Assembly (NCBI GenBank): GCA_032622095.1
Contig: CP136065.1
Span: 96,605,343 to 96,669,342 of the forward strand
DNA length: 64,000 nt
Direction: 5' to 3'
Source of the DNA: Siphonodentalium dalli
Lineage: Eukaryota; Mollusca; Scaphopoda; Gadilida; Siphonodentaliidae
The notes under the pieces: model-generated
Told to the model about the DNA's origin: nothing
The model's input: only the letters and a program-made list of their open reading frames with translations
Database searches by the model: none
Shown: positions 1-11,878 of the stretch, one piece after another
Position numbering within the stretch: the stretch's first letter is position 1
How the letters are laid out: every line of letters starts with the position of its first letter
Program-made: the position numbers and the translations under genes

Positions 1-2289
1 ACTCTACTATTATTCGGAGGGATTTCATCTTCCTGATGTGTCCTGTCAAAATTCACAAATATTCGGTAAAAAATATCGGCAAATGAAATTTTCCTGCATA
101 ATTTCCGGTGTTGGATATACACAGTGACTACGGGTACGACAAACGTTTCCTACTCCGCCCGGGGGACAGTCAACAACGCCCCCCCCCCACCGGAGCCATC
201 TATATGGCACGAGCCCGCTATCCTATATTTGAGGTTGGTGTCAATTATGGTATAATATTATTAATAAATATCAGGTATGTCAGGTATTTAGCTTTTGCTG
301 AGGATTGTTTTCCTCAGGTTGAGTTCTTGCATGAGACTGGAGCTACATGTTCGGGATAAGGTAAGGTCAGCGAGGTACTGGAGTCTTTGTTTGATATATG
401 GGACATATGCAGATAAATGGAGGGCCCGAATGGCGATAGCATTACATGTCCTGTCATCGGACATAACGGTAAGTGTGTTCTTTTAAGTCGTTTACTACGT
501 TATTCTAGTGAATATTCTTAAGCTCCCGGGGTGGTGGGTCCCCAAACCTGAAAAACACAAAATGTCCACCCTGTATCCGTAATTTTTGTCCTGACCCCCA
601 CCCCCTGATCCAGTCCTGATAACTTTTATATAAAAGTCATATTGGAGTCATATTGGATTCGAGTCCAATATGACTTTCGGTAGTCCATTATATGGATCAT
701 AATGGGTAATAAAATTTGCTTGAATCATTCCATATGGATATATCATGATTGTATTATATAGTCAGCCGTATGGACTCGATTCGTTACTTTTTAACAATGT
801 TTGACTTCTTTTTTACATGTTATATCGTGAGGTTTTAAGTGGATAATTTGAAATGAACCGGGAATAAACTAATCGATCCCTAATACACACGAATCGTGTG
901 GAGGATATGAGACAAGATGCAGCTACGACGAAGGCTTACATAAATAAGTAGCAAATGGACTGGGAGAGAAGATGGTTATTAGTAGGGTAATATATGTACA
1001 GCTTTAAATCATACAAGCGATTGTTCGTGGAGTGTTCAGCTGTATGTGATCATTTATCATGTAACAGAAGCACAAGCTCTGGGTTCTGAATGTGTTTGTG
1101 GTCCATGACATTGTGGCCGGAATTTGGAACATATAATTCGTTAATTTAATATATAAATAGGGGGTCGCCGAACAGTAATCAATGGCATACTAATACAGTT
1201 GCCAATATGAAATGTCCAACGTTGGCCCACCTATATGATCATCTGAGAACGGCCCACCGTCGGGTAGCAAATGATGCCACAACAAGGGGCTGATGTCAAA
1301 ACGCCAATGGCCCACGTTAAGCAGACAACTTTGACCCAACGAACCGTGGGGCAGTTGGCCAACACTGCCTTGATTCCTGGGTTGCATGTAGAAATGCATT
1401 TTAAAATAGTCCTCATTTCCATGATAATCCACCCAACCAGTGGGGTGAGATCCAATAAGTACACATTTACGATCCGAGGAGATGGAAGGGGTTGGATTGG
1501 CTGTATTGAAATGTGCATACGAACAAACGTCGTCTATAAAAATATGCTAACATAATGGATAACAGCGCGCGCGTGTGTGCCAATGCAAGGCCAAAACATC
1601 AACATAACACTTACTTTGCCGTTGCCATCATCGTTCGTGAACTCTGTAACCTTTTCACTCATCACTCCGTACTGGGCGAAAAATTATTTCCACAGAATCG
1701 GCACCACAATCCGTCGTTCGATTCCAAATCCCCTAACTGCCGACAGTCGTCCCGGGTTTCGTGCACATTGTATGCAGGAAACGATTAAGTACTAATGGCC
1801 TCAGTTGTTTCGTTAGAAATTATTCCAGGAAATAGATGAGCTGACAAACGCTACACAAACTTCACAGCATGACACCAGTAACCAGGTTATACCCAGGGGC
1901 AACCATAATGGTGTATTGAGTCTAAACAGCTAAATCTCCCTGTGATTCCTATATAATGATCTATAGTTCTAAACCTGAAATCAATGGTAATACAGAAAAT
2001 GAAACATCTTCTTAATGAAAGATTGCAATTAGTGTTGAGAAGATACTCGTGTTTATTATAATGACGGGCATTGATTGTGATGTCCATAGAGGCTACTTAT
2101 GCAAAATTATATGATGTTGAGGAAATTCATACCGACTGGAGCACGTGTATTTCCACGTCGTGTCCGACGATCCAGTTATGCGTAGGGATGTGTATATGAT
2201 TATCCTGCCATACTCGTCTCAAATAAAATATTTTTTACTCCTGAAGCCGAAGAAATAGTAATTTTAGGGGCGATAAATCTGATTATATA
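1..2289. other. Non-coding stretch, nothing recognised
   Basis: No reading frame here has recognisable domains, and frames on both strands are short and overlap each other. There is a run of C near 180-191 and a short local inverted repeat near 640-690. I see no RNA gene and no clear mobile element. Confidence 0.5.
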
Positions 2290-2900
2290 TCTTTAACATG
2301 TTATTAATCATAACATAATAACAACATTCGGCTGTGGGTGATCAATATCATATAAAAGTTTAACATGTTATGTATAGAGGATCTCACATGAGTTTCTATT
2401 TTATACGGAATTTATCAACCGAGTTCACTAAATTCGATTTGAGCCGAGGTTTACCGAGGCTCAAATAGAATTTAGTGGACGAGGTTGATAAATTACGTAT
2501 AAAATAGAACGAGTTTGAGATACTTTTTATCACATGGTCATATAATCGCTTAAATTTTATCGAAAACAACAATAATTAACAGACAGAGAACTTTGTCCCA
2601 AAGAGCAGCGTGACGTCATTGCACGCGACGATATTACACGTGTCTATTACGCTCGAATATTACATAGGAAAATAGTACTAATCATGTGATAAAATGTTAT
2701 TAATCACAACATGTGGTTTTGTGTGATACAAATGATGATATAATGATGAATAACATCTTATAAAAGTTTAACATGTGATCACAACATGTGGTTCTGGGTG
2801 ATAAATATCATGATAGATATGATGTATAACATGGTAAATAACATGTTTTAATATGTTATATTTAACACCCAAATCCGCATGTTGTGATTAATGACATGTT
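2290..2900. repeat. AT-rich repeat with recurring AACATGTTAT/ACAACATGTGG motifs
   Basis: The stretch is built from repeated variants of AACATGTTAT, ACAACATGTGG and ATAAAAGTTTAACATG in both orientations. It is split by the hairpin element at 2372-2693, so it served as that element's insertion target. No coding potential. Confidence 0.55.
2372..2693. mobile_element. Palindromic MITE, family P1, copy 1
   Basis: The left half folds into a long hairpin: the arm beginning GAGTTTCTATTTTATAC (about 2390) pairs with the arm ending GTATAAAATAGAACGAG (about 2510), around a short loop rich in GAGCCGAGG. The element is bounded by a direct repeat ATGTTAT at 2365-2371 and 2694-2700, which reads as a 7 bp target site duplication. 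A second copy, over 90% alike by eye, lies at 31521-31843, so this is a dispersed family. No protein is encoded. Confidence 0.75.
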
Positions 2901-3054
2901 CAAATTTTACAAGGTGGTTACCCAGCTCAAAGAGATGATACGGGCTGAGGACCAGCTTAAAGCGATTACACGGGCTGAGGCAGAGGAACGGTGTGTTTTT
3001 TTCCATGTAAATCCATGTTCGACTATCAAGTTATGCGGAATGAGCCTATTTATC

Positions 3055-3088
3055 CGTCCCTCCCTCCCTCCCTGTCTCTCTCTCACTC
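3055..3088. repeat. (TCCC)n/(CT)n microsatellite
   Basis: Simple pyrimidine repeat: repeats of TCCC followed by CT dinucleotides. Confidence 0.9.
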
Positions 3089-3118
3089 TTTATATATATC
3101 TCTTCATATCTCTCGCCC

Positions 3119-3860
3119 TGCTCTGAATTCTTCTTCTCTGGTGTAAACATTATTTATTTTGTAGCTTGTATTTATTTGTATTTTGGTTGGACTCTACACC
3201 TATAGCACTATAAATATTTGTGATACTATATATGCTTTTAAATTGCAATCGAAACCTACAACTTGACATGTGAAGTTCATCATTAACACTAAATCCATGG
3301 AACTGTTCCGTTTGTCGAGTTTCCGTGATATAAATTATTGGCTTATATATGAATGTTTACTAAATACATCAAATTAAAGTATAGTTTCATCTGAAATAGA
3401 TGCGACGTTTGATCCAGCAATCGAATTTAAAATTAAACTCTAGATCGGGCAATGCATATTGAATTCTAGTCGTCTGTTATGTGGCGTGTTAAAACTTATT
3501 CTTAGCCGATTACCGTGGTTACATCAAAGCGAAATTTCCGGTCAAATACGTACATGCAGTTATCTCTAATCTGCAAAGATCATCCCTACGTTCCCTAGAT
3601 CATGCCATGGATATCTACTCATCTATATACGCCCGTAGGGATTATATTCCACCAGTATAAAACCTGGGAACGTTTTGATGTTGTGACCCGGGGGGGGGGG
3701 GGGGGTCTGCAAACAAAAAAATCCTTATACAGGCCGGGGTGGGCGAGTTCATAGGTAAAACAAAACACGTTTTTTCCAGTGTTTGCATTATTTTTCCTTT
3801 CGGCTTTTCTTCACATAATTACAAGGTAATTACCCAATATGGTGATTGTTTGATTGTGTT
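3119..3860. other. Non-coding; contains a G16 run
   Basis: No gene or dispersed repeat recognised. A homopolymer of about 16 G lies at 3690-3705; its exact length may be an assembly estimate. Confidence 0.5.
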
Positions 3861-4014
3861 ATATAAGGATTAACTGTAATGTGGACTGTTTTTATGGAGA
3901 TGTAACCGTGAGGTAAGTGGTCATAACTTATGACCACTTACCTCACGGTTATGACCACTTACCTCACGGTTACATCTCCATAAAAACAGTCCACATGACA
4001 GTTAATCCTTATAT
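3861..4014. repeat. Near-perfect inverted repeat (hairpin element)
   Basis: The arm starting ATATAAGGATTAACTGT (3861) is the reverse complement of the arm ending ACAGTTAATCCTTATAT (about 4014). The arms are about 65-70 bp. Near the centre the motif TGACCACTTACCTCACGG is present twice in tandem on one side. It looks like a palindromic MITE; no target duplication was identified. Confidence 0.8.
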
Positions 4015-5628
4015 TTATATACATTTAGCGAAAAAGCCACTTTTGTAAATGTATTTAAATCGAAAAGTGTATCGTGACAAAACCAGCCCAAAATATCCCA
4101 TAGCACCCTTGGCAAAAGTTAACAGGAACAATTGAAACCCGATGATTTATTAAGTCAATCCTGCGCGAATCCAAATGCGCCCAAAACATTACGCGTTCGT
4201 CTTTCCAAACCCAAGTGACGTATCGATGTTGTTATGATCTTGCAGTTATACGCTGTTGCGCATTCACCGAGAAATAACTGCAACTACCCACGTGGGCGCC
4301 GACCAATCAGAATGATTAGTGATAATAACACTTAGTATGTAAATATGATCTATATAACATATATGGCAAACTAAATACTAGATACAGGTCCCAGTGATTG
4401 ACAATGCATTGCAAATGTTGGCATGAACGGGTCCAGTACATTTACCGATTGAGCTAAATGTCTCAGTCAACAATACTAAATAGGCTCGGTATTTCTTATC
4501 TACAATCATCCGATGGGAATTGAAGTGCGCGTCACCATGCAATGTCAATTGCTCGAAAGGTCAGACGCACGTTTTGTCAAAATGTCCTAGTATTTCAAAA
4601 TGGATTTTCTCAAAATCTATCAGGAATATCTTTATGATATTTGATGCAAGCGATTATTGTGACATAATAATTAAGAACCATCGACCAAGTGGATATTATA
4701 ACCTCATTTACATTACTTTTATGGCATGAACATTATCTCAAATTTCACTGTTTTCTGGTACCAAGAACTTCTGTAAAATATATTTTTTTCCAAAAGTGCA
4801 GTTCATATATCCATGATATCATATCTCAAGATCATGCGAGAAGACTAAATTATTCTTTATTTGTGAAATTTAATGATTATTTTCATTAAGAAAGGCAACT
4901 ACCCATAATTAAGTTTCTATATTTGAGGATTTTCATGCCATGCCTGTTGATCAATGAAAAATTGGGCTGTGATGAGTTGGGGCTCATGGTTCATAACAAA
5001 GTTAAAACTGACAACCATATCTCTTAACACTGTGGCCTAATTCCTTTTGATGGCTCTCTGCTTGAGTGGACCACACTGCATATCAACATCTGTTTTCATT
5101 GGGCTGGAATACTTGTGACTGCTTTGTTCTTCGTTATAATGTCGGTATGATACCATATTATGCAATTAAATATCTAACTCATTATAATACAAATGAATCA
5201 TTCTCTGATAGAGCTAAGACAATAATCTATTTGGTTATTGGAGTTTTGTGTGAAATTATTAATTATCCTAGCAGTTCTTGGTACCGAAAGGGACAAAAAA
5301 TTAAATAAAAGTTTCAACCTCTCAAATGTATTAAAATCCATTGTTTCTGTTGTCTCTTAATAATTGCTCAGATTCTACTTACAATGAAGATGATGATATG
5401 TGAAATTCAAGATTTGTTGCCAGATAGATCCAGATAAATTCTTTGTTGAAAATCTCGTGCCATTTTTGGCTGGATTTATGCAAAACGTGCGTCTCTCCCT
5501 TAATTTTGAAATATCGCCAATTGTTTGCATTTTGCAATTTTAACGTCAAATTGTTTTCGAACCCTTTTACTGCTGCAGGGTGATATAACTGCTTATATCT
5601 TCTATTATATATTTTTGGAAGATCTGTG
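4015..5628. other. Non-coding stretch, nothing recognised
   Basis: AT-rich DNA. On the minus strand near 4440-4460 there is a weak tRNA box A-like string (TTAGCTCAATCGG) without a convincing box B. No reading frame with domain signatures. Confidence 0.45.
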
Positions 5629-6345
5629 TGTGTGCGTGTGGTGTGTGTGTGTGTCTGTCTGTTCGCGATGGACTCGAAAACGGCTGAGCCGATTTCGATG
5701 AAACTTGGTATGTGAGGCTACTTTCGGCCGTGGAGTGGCATGGGCCTGTTAATTTGCCCGAGCGACGTGATCTTGAAATCGGGTTATTTCAAGGTCAAAC
5801 GCCCGAATATCACGGGATTTCGATGAAACTTGGTATGTGGGGGTACTTTCGGCCGGGGAGTGGCATGGGCCTATTAATTTGCCCGTGCGACGTGACATTG
5901 ACCTTGAAATCGGGTCATTTCAAGGTCAAACGCCCGAATATCACGGGATTTTGATAAAAATTAGTGTCTAGGGATACTTTCGTATGGGGAGTCTCATAAG
6001 CCTATTAATTTGCCCGTGCGACGTGACCTTGAAATCGGGTCAATTCAATGTCAAATCGCAAATGTTGATGGGATTTCCACGAAATTTGATACATAGGGTT
6101 ACTTTTGTCCACTGAGTGTTTTGGACGGGTCAAATCGTGACCCCGGTCGACCTGACCTTGACCTTCAAAATGATCAATTCAAGGTCAAATCGGGTAAAAC
6201 CGGATGGATTTCGACGGGTACTTTTGTCCGGGCAGTGTTTTGGACGGGTCAAATCGTGACCCCACCTGACCTTCACCTTCAAAATGGACAATTCAAGATC
6301 AAATCGCGCAATTCGCCGAAAATCAGAGGGGAAACAGCCCGGACG
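5629..6345 (+). repeat. (GT)n followed by a tandem array of ~126 bp units
   Basis: A GT-rich microsatellite (about 5629-5660) leads into at least five diverged units of 125-131 bp. Each carries GATTTCGATGAAACTTGGTA-like, TAATTTGCCCG and AAATCGGGTCATTTCAAGG segments; unit starts fall near 5691, 5816, 5947, 6070 and 6200. The first two units are most alike and divergence grows rightward. Short frames cross it, but the repeat period changes and stops occur, so I do not call a gene. Confidence 0.75.
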
Positions 6346-6976
6346 AAGTCGGGTCCACATGCTAGTGTACATATATGCGGGGTTATTTATGTTCCATTAC
6401 GTCGCTCGGGCACATTTATCACGATTGAGACATTCAGCACGTTCAGTCGATGTGCTGGACCCGATGAACAACAAGATTAAACAACAATAATCTGCCGCTG
6501 AAAAAAAACAAAAAATTAGCCCTGTGTCTGCAAATTTTTCCCTGACAAGCCCCCCCCCCCCCCCACCGTTGTGACAGGGAAGTTTGTAACATTAAAAAAT
6601 GCAGATGCAGTGCAGGTAATATATTTCGAAGTTATACATGTATATAATACCAGTTTCTTAATAATGTATGTCACTATGGTTGAGGCTCACAACTCGAAAT
6701 TGCACGATTTAAGAGATCATGACTTTGCCAGAGAGGGTCTCAGAAAAAGTCCAGACACAGGGAAGGGTGGGTTGGTGGTTCGTTGTCGCTAAGATATGTG
6801 ATGCAAATTTTCTCCAATCAATATATTTATCAAATATTAATTAGCAAACATTAAGATATTGGAATTATATCACTTAGTTTTGTATTGTGATTACCTGTTG
6901 CATCATGTCTGAGTTTGATATGCCCATATTAGTTACTGGTAGTGTGACCCGGCGTTGCCGAGGTTAAAGGGATATT
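6346..6976. other. Non-coding stretch
   Basis: No gene recognised. A C-run lies near 6550-6563. Confidence 0.45.
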
Positions 6977-7832
6977 ACATATGTACCTGACCAAAGGCGG
7001 ACTGGGCCAAAAAACCGGCCCGGGACATGAGTATAATACCGGCCCACCTGCCGAGGCGCGGAACGCCGAGTGGGGAAGGATCTCTAGCTGTTCGGGGGTG
7101 TCCACCTTGGGAAATTACAACTGCACCCCCCCCTTGAATCAGAATCAGACCAAATACATGTTTTTGCATAATTCAATTTGCACCCCTTGCACCACAGTGC
7201 TCTGGCCTAATATCCTATATATTCACAAACCATGGTTCTATATATTCCCGGTATGAGACCATTCAGATATTTTTACCTGAAAAATTGCATAAATTCGAAC
7301 ATCTAGCGGTCTAACTCCAGACAAATGCACACGGCTATACGGACAAGAGACCAGGACACACCGGGCTGTCCACGGTTGTTCGGCCCGGGGTGAGAAAATT
7401 TTGAAAACTATACCAGAAAATCGCTAATCCTAGCATCTAGACTGGCCTCAACTGAAGCGTTCCTATTGTGTTGGAAATTTCAATTGGGGGAGGGTCCGGG
7501 AGAGGTGCGTGAGAATTGTTTTGGGATTTACAGCTGGGAGTTACCGTTAAAATCTCGAGATTAACGGGGTCGTTACGTGGTGTTATATGATGCTGACAAG
7601 TTCATTTAATGACAAAATTACGATTAGCCAACACATGTGGCGGCCCACGTCGGTTTCATTTACGGCCCAACCACATATACCCCCCCCCCCCCCAACCGTA
7701 AAAAAAACATCGGATTCTCGCTTGATAGAAAATCACGTGGAATCACAATTTTTCCGGCCACCGGCCCATCGGGAATTTACCCGGTCTCCCGATCGGCCAG
7801 TCCGCCTCTGTTCCTGACCCCGGTACAGCTCT
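6977..7832. mobile_element. Possible inverted-repeat-bounded element
   Basis: AGGCGGACTGGGCC near 6996 on the plus strand is matched in inverted orientation by GGCCAGTCCGCCT near 7795, each next to a CTGACC/GGTCAGG-like edge. The interior includes GGCCC-rich segments and a C-run near 7680. The inverted ends are short and imperfect and no target duplication is evident, so this is tentative. Confidence 0.35.
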
Positions 7833-9174
7833 GCCAACTTTGAACGACACCATTGTACTCATGGGAATGAAATTACATGCATGTAAATCTAATTTGGTAA
7901 TAATTCTGATAAAATATTTTATCCCGGAATTCTGGTGCCCTCCTGTCCCCATATAGCCATGTCTGTAAATTTCACTTTTCGCCAAGTGTATATTATACCG
8001 GTACTATACATGTAGTCCAGATGTGTAGCTATTGAGTTAAAGCTAATTCAAGCAACAATTCAGGTCATTTCATTTCAAAGGCACGGGTATTAAATTATAT
8101 TATTGAGCATATATTCCTCCCTCAATACTATTACATGCACTTCAGGCAGTGGCTGTCACGGTCTTATTCTTTGTCAGTATTTCTGCTAGTCGATATTCAA
8201 GTCAACAAACATATGCCAGCAGTTCTAATCATGCTACATATATAAATCATCAACCCATTGTGAATGACAAAACGTGACATTTGCATTCCAACATTATAAA
8301 ATTATAACAGAATATTTTCAAATTTCATCTATAGCTAGCTTGCCCTCTGAGCCTTTTACACCAGTTGGTTACCAAAACCATTTTATTTTGTATAGGATGG
8401 TGACCACAAATACGCATTCACGGACATACTGCTCAGTCCATTAGGATGCTACATGGAATGCATTGGCCAACACACTTATAGTATGTGTACATGGTTCATT
8501 AATAAGATTATATACCTATACATATCTTTATATATTCACTCAGAAGTATTTCAATGTTGGCAAAAAGATGGGAAGCAGATAAATATGGAAACTGTTTTTT
8601 ATAATATTGCTTCCGATGATGCTACTACCATCCCACTGTTTTGGGACCCGAGTTAATTTTGTACCTCTGCCTAACCGTACCAAACGATCAACTGCTTTCG
8701 AGAGAGAGAAAGGAAACAAAAGTTATGCTGGTATATGTTGGAATTTGCTAAATAATAATTGTTATAAAGAACAAGGCTGATATAATCTTGTTTCATATTA
8801 TCTTATTTAGTTATTTTGTTGGGGGTGGGTCCCAAAAATTTGGCATAGAAAAACAAATTGCAAATAGGGTGGGGATGGGTGGTCAGGTAGCGGAAATATT
8901 TTTTTTCGACCTGTCTGCAAATTTTGTCACGCCCCTGTTCATACAAATTAAAGTCTTCCCGTTGCATATAATTACAACTACTTTAGCTTTCACTTAAATG
9001 CGTGAATTTGATTGGTCAATGCCGTTAGATACGATTGGTAGCGACAATCTATATCAGCCGAGGGATATGTCGTTTACCGCATCACAACGCGCAGTGATAC
9101 TTTTCCGTTAAAAGAACAGATGAAGTCCAGACACATGAATCACTTGGCAAAAAAAGTTTGTGTTTTTAATATAG
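7833..9174. other. Non-coding stretch upstream of the LTR element
   Basis: No convincing gene, RNA or repeat seen. Confidence 0.45.
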
Positions 9175-9396
9175 TGTTGTGAAATGGACCACATAAATAA
9201 TGCTCAGGATGTATACTGATGTTTATGCTGCAAAACCGGAAGTGAAGCGTTTTCTGGCACTTGGAATTCAAACTTGAAGCTGATAGAGACGTTCTCATCA
9301 ATTTAAGCTGTCCAAGTCATCACAAACTAGGTAATTATACGTTATATAGTTAAAATAACCATATACTTACCTTCCCGAAGTGTTATAAACACTTCA
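9175..9396 (+). repeat. 5' LTR
   Basis: Begins TGTTGTGAAATGG and ends CTTCA, fitting TG...CA. The start was set by alignment to the right copy, the end by the 1-base spacer before the primer site. An AG|GTAATT donor-like string at 9330/9331 lies inside it. The LTR is only about 222 bp. Confidence 0.88.
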
Positions 9397-9397
9397 T

Positions 9398-9409
9398 TGG
9401 TGTCAGAAG
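9398..9409 (+). promoter_or_regulatory. Primer binding site, tRNA-Leu type
   Basis: TGGTGTCAGAAG directly follows the 5' LTR and matches the complement of a metazoan tRNA-Leu 3' end (…CTTCTGACA plus CCA) over 12 bases. Its position fixes the LTR edge. Confidence 0.8.
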
Positions 9410-9719
9410 CAAAGAAGCAAGCCGAGATAGTGATTTTTCTGTGTTTAAATTTTGATGAAGACAGATTTAAACGCTAGTCATTTTTGTGGCAATCGGTATT
9501 ACTGAATGCCTTAGTATATCAATGTATTATCGCCTTTCATCACCGGCATTACTGGAGATGAAATTATAAAAATTCTGCCATTCCTGACAAGAATCGTAAA
9601 ACAAATTTCAACACAAACTATTTTCCGCCTATTTTTTTCGTCACAACTACCATAATTAATCGGTATTCCCGAATAAGTGGTACGATATAAGTAACGAAAG
9701 ATAACAAGTGTTAGTGAAG

Positions 9720-10997
9720 ATGTCTACTTTAAATATAAATGAAGCAACGCTCGACGAGTTGCAACAACTGAAGGATATTGGACCGGTTCGAGCAAAAGCT
9801 ATTGTGAAGAGGATGAAAGAGAAGAATGGTAAATTGAACTGGGAAGAAATAAAGGGCATAACTGAGATACCATTTCCTATATGGGAATCTTTGATAAAAA
9901 GGAAGATTATTTCTTTCGAGTCCGACAAGACGGGCGAAATCAAAATTTCAGACCTGATGGGTGAAATTCGCGAAAGGAAGAATGAAAGACAGGAACACCT
10001 GAATAAGCTAGAGGTTCTGTACACTAATATTCAGGACAGCCGTGATCGATTGGACCACACAATAGCTGAACTGGAAGAGGCAAAGGAAAGCAACCACATA
10101 CTGAGAGAAGAATTGAAGAATATTAGAAAAGACAGAGAGAGTGAATCAGAATACCGAAGAAAAAAAGAAACCGACTTAAGGCATGACATAGAGATACAAC
10201 AAAGGCTGAATGACCAACTGACTGGATCAATGTTTAGATTAAAACATCCAATCATCAGTGATCAAGATGACAATCGTTCTCAAACGCACGACCAAGCACG
10301 AAGTCATTTTTCAGGATCGCTTGTGGACTCACTTGCACCAGGGGCAATCTATGGCAATGCTGAGCCAAATGCCCGTAGTACACCAAGGGACAAGGACCCG
10401 AAAGACCGATCAGAAAGGAGTTTGAATGCTACGGGATCACATTACAAAGGTCCATTACCTCCGAAAATGTCATACTTCGACGGCAAACATGATTGGAGGA
10501 GCTTCCATACTCAGTTTGACTTCATCGCCGATAAATATGGCTGGTCGTTAGAGGAGCGCCTAGATAGATTTGTCGAATCCCTACGTGACAAGGCTTTAAA
10601 GTTTTACTGCACATGTCCTCCTTCAGTACAACATGATTATGGAAAGTTGATGGAAAAGTTTGGACAAAGATTAGGTCGTAAGGAGCTACCACACACAATC
10701 AGGCGACAGCTACAGGATGTACGTCAAAACGTGGATGAATCATTTGATGAATTTGCTGAAAGGGTACAGGATCTGGCATATGAAGGCTATGCTAATGCCA
10801 CTCCCGAAATGATAGAGACAGTTTCTATTGATGCATTCTTCAAAGGCCTACAAGACAAACGTGCAACCTACTCAGCAATGGAACGAAATCCTATGACACT
10901 TGACACCGCGATACAATTGGTGAACAGTTCAATGCTGAACTACAGGATGCTGGTTGGTCAGAGGAAAACAGATGTAAGGAAAGTCACTTTTTTTTAA
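9720..10997 (+). CDS. gag: Gag: HhH domain, coiled coil and capsid region
   Basis: The first ATG of the open frame is at 9720; upstream in-frame codons have no ATG. Counting from that Met, residues about 4-61 form a ComEA-like helix-hairpin-helix domain (LNINEATLDELQQLKDIGPV and following), residues about 75-165 are a charged heptad-rich coiled coil, and residues about 250-415 resemble a Gypsy capsid region (YFDGKHDWRSFHTQFDFIAD start). The frame stops at TAA (10995-10997) right after eight T, and the same frame continues downstream through the zinc knuckle. The stop is therefore either a nonsense mutation or a read-through point separating capsid from nucleocapsid. Gag would package the element's RNA in cytoplasmic particles. 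The HhH at a Gag N-terminus is unusual and could bind DNA non-specifically; that role is inference. Confidence 0.88.
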   Translation: MSTLNINEATLDELQQLKDIGPVRAKAIVKRMKEKNGKLNWEEIKGITEIPFPIWESLIKRKIISFESDKTGEIKISDLMGEIRERKNERQEHLNKLEVLYTNIQDSRDRLDHTIAELEEAKESNHILREELKNIRKDRESESEYRRKKETDLRHDIEIQQRLNDQLTGSMFRLKHPIISDQDDNRSQTHDQARSHFSGSLVDSLAPGAIYGNAEPNARSTPRDKDPKDRSERSLNATGSHYKGPLPPKMSYFDGKHDWRSFHTQFDFIADKYGWSLEERLDRFVESLRDKALKFYCTCPPSVQHDYGKLMEKFGQRLGRKELPHTIRRQLQDVRQNVDESFDEFAERVQDLAYEGYANATPEMIETVSIDAFFKGLQDKRATYSAMERNPMTLDTAIQLVNSSMLNYRMLVGQRKTDVRKVTFF

Positions 10998-11336
10998 AGT
11001 GATTTTGAAGATGACACACATTCCCTGATCCGCCCGATCAACAGTGAACCATCGAACACAAGTGATATTCAGCAGGAATTGAGCTCATTGACGGGAGGAA
11101 TGAAGGCGATGTCAGATAACTTTTCTCAGAAATTTGACAAATTAATTTCTATTTTATCCGAGAAACCCAGGGGCAGAAGTTACACAACACCTCCTCCAAG
11201 TCCTTGGAAGTTTGTCTGTTTCACCTGCGGTGAAGAGGGCCATTTCATTAAAAAATTTGTGAAGCGGACTACAGGGCCAAAATCTCCACCAAAAAAACCC
11301 CATATGAAGTCTTTAAACTTCAGCGGGTTGGATTAG
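10998..11336 (+). pseudogene. gag: Gag C-terminal part with degenerate zinc knuckle
   Basis: Same frame as the upstream Gag, past the TAA at 10995. It encodes an acidic linker, a proline-rich stretch and a CCHC-type knuckle CFTCGEEGHFIKKF (about 11218-11259) in which the last Cys is Phe, so zinc binding is probably impaired. The frame ends at TAG 11334-11336. A run of seven A at 11291-11297, read as A|AAA|AAA in the Gag frame, sits just where a -1 slip would enter the Pol frame, which is open and similar to family sequence from that point. This is the likely Gag-Pol junction. Confidence 0.75.
11291..11297 (+). promoter_or_regulatory. Candidate -1 ribosomal frameshift site (A AAA AAA)
   Basis: In the Gag frame the codons are CCA AAA AAA CCC. 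The heptamer A|AAA|AAA fits the X XXY YYZ slippery rule, and Pol lies in the -1 frame beginning immediately after it. I did not establish a downstream pseudoknot. Function is inferred. Confidence 0.5.
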
Positions 11337-11878
11337 AAGACCGCAACCCAACCCAGTACACAACCAAACACGTCGGTCAAATGCACGAGGAGCTATGTAA
11401 GTCACAACACTATCTGGATTGTGATGATGCCAAAGACGAAGCTGAAGGCATAGCTGTAGGAAAACATCCAATTATGGGACCAGCCTTGAATGAAATACAA
11501 CTTTACTCACAGAAACAGGAACCTATGAACATTGTGTTGGAGGTGACTGTCAATGGAACTTCTGTTGTTGCTATTGTGGACACGGCTGCTCAAGTCACAG
11601 TGATGAGTGAACAGTTTATGTCTAAGGTGGCGCAGCCAATAGAGCTCAAAGAACATCTCATACTGAGGGGAGCTGGAAAATCCAACCAAATTAGATCGAG
11701 GCATGCTTACGGAGTGAAGTTCAAAACAGGAAAGACTGAGACCACCATGACTATCGTGGTTGCATAAATCCGCGACGCAGTTATCCTAGGCATCGATTTT
11801 CTAAGACAAAACTGTGCTATCATCGACTTCCCAAATTCATCCATTAATCTCAATGGAGAGCAACTACATGCTACAATT
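11303..11878 (+). CDS. pol: Pol protease (retropepsin), interrupted
   Basis: The -1 frame is open from at least 11303, before the first ATG at 11381. The aspartic protease core AIVDTAAQVTVMS has its catalytic Asp at 11579-11581. An in-frame TAA at 11765 breaks the frame, and immediately after it the same frame carries VILGIDFL, the conserved C-terminal retropepsin element. The stop therefore cuts inside the protease fold rather than marking its end. The protease would process Gag-Pol during particle maturation. Confidence 0.85.

Noticed and set aside
4430-4470. tRNA gene or SINE head on the minus strand
   Set aside because: Only a box A-like string; no box B at the right distance and no cloverleaf.
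5712-6480. Coding gene across the 126 bp array
   Set aside because: Frames change with unit length (125-131 bp) and end at stops; the similarity between units is at DNA level.
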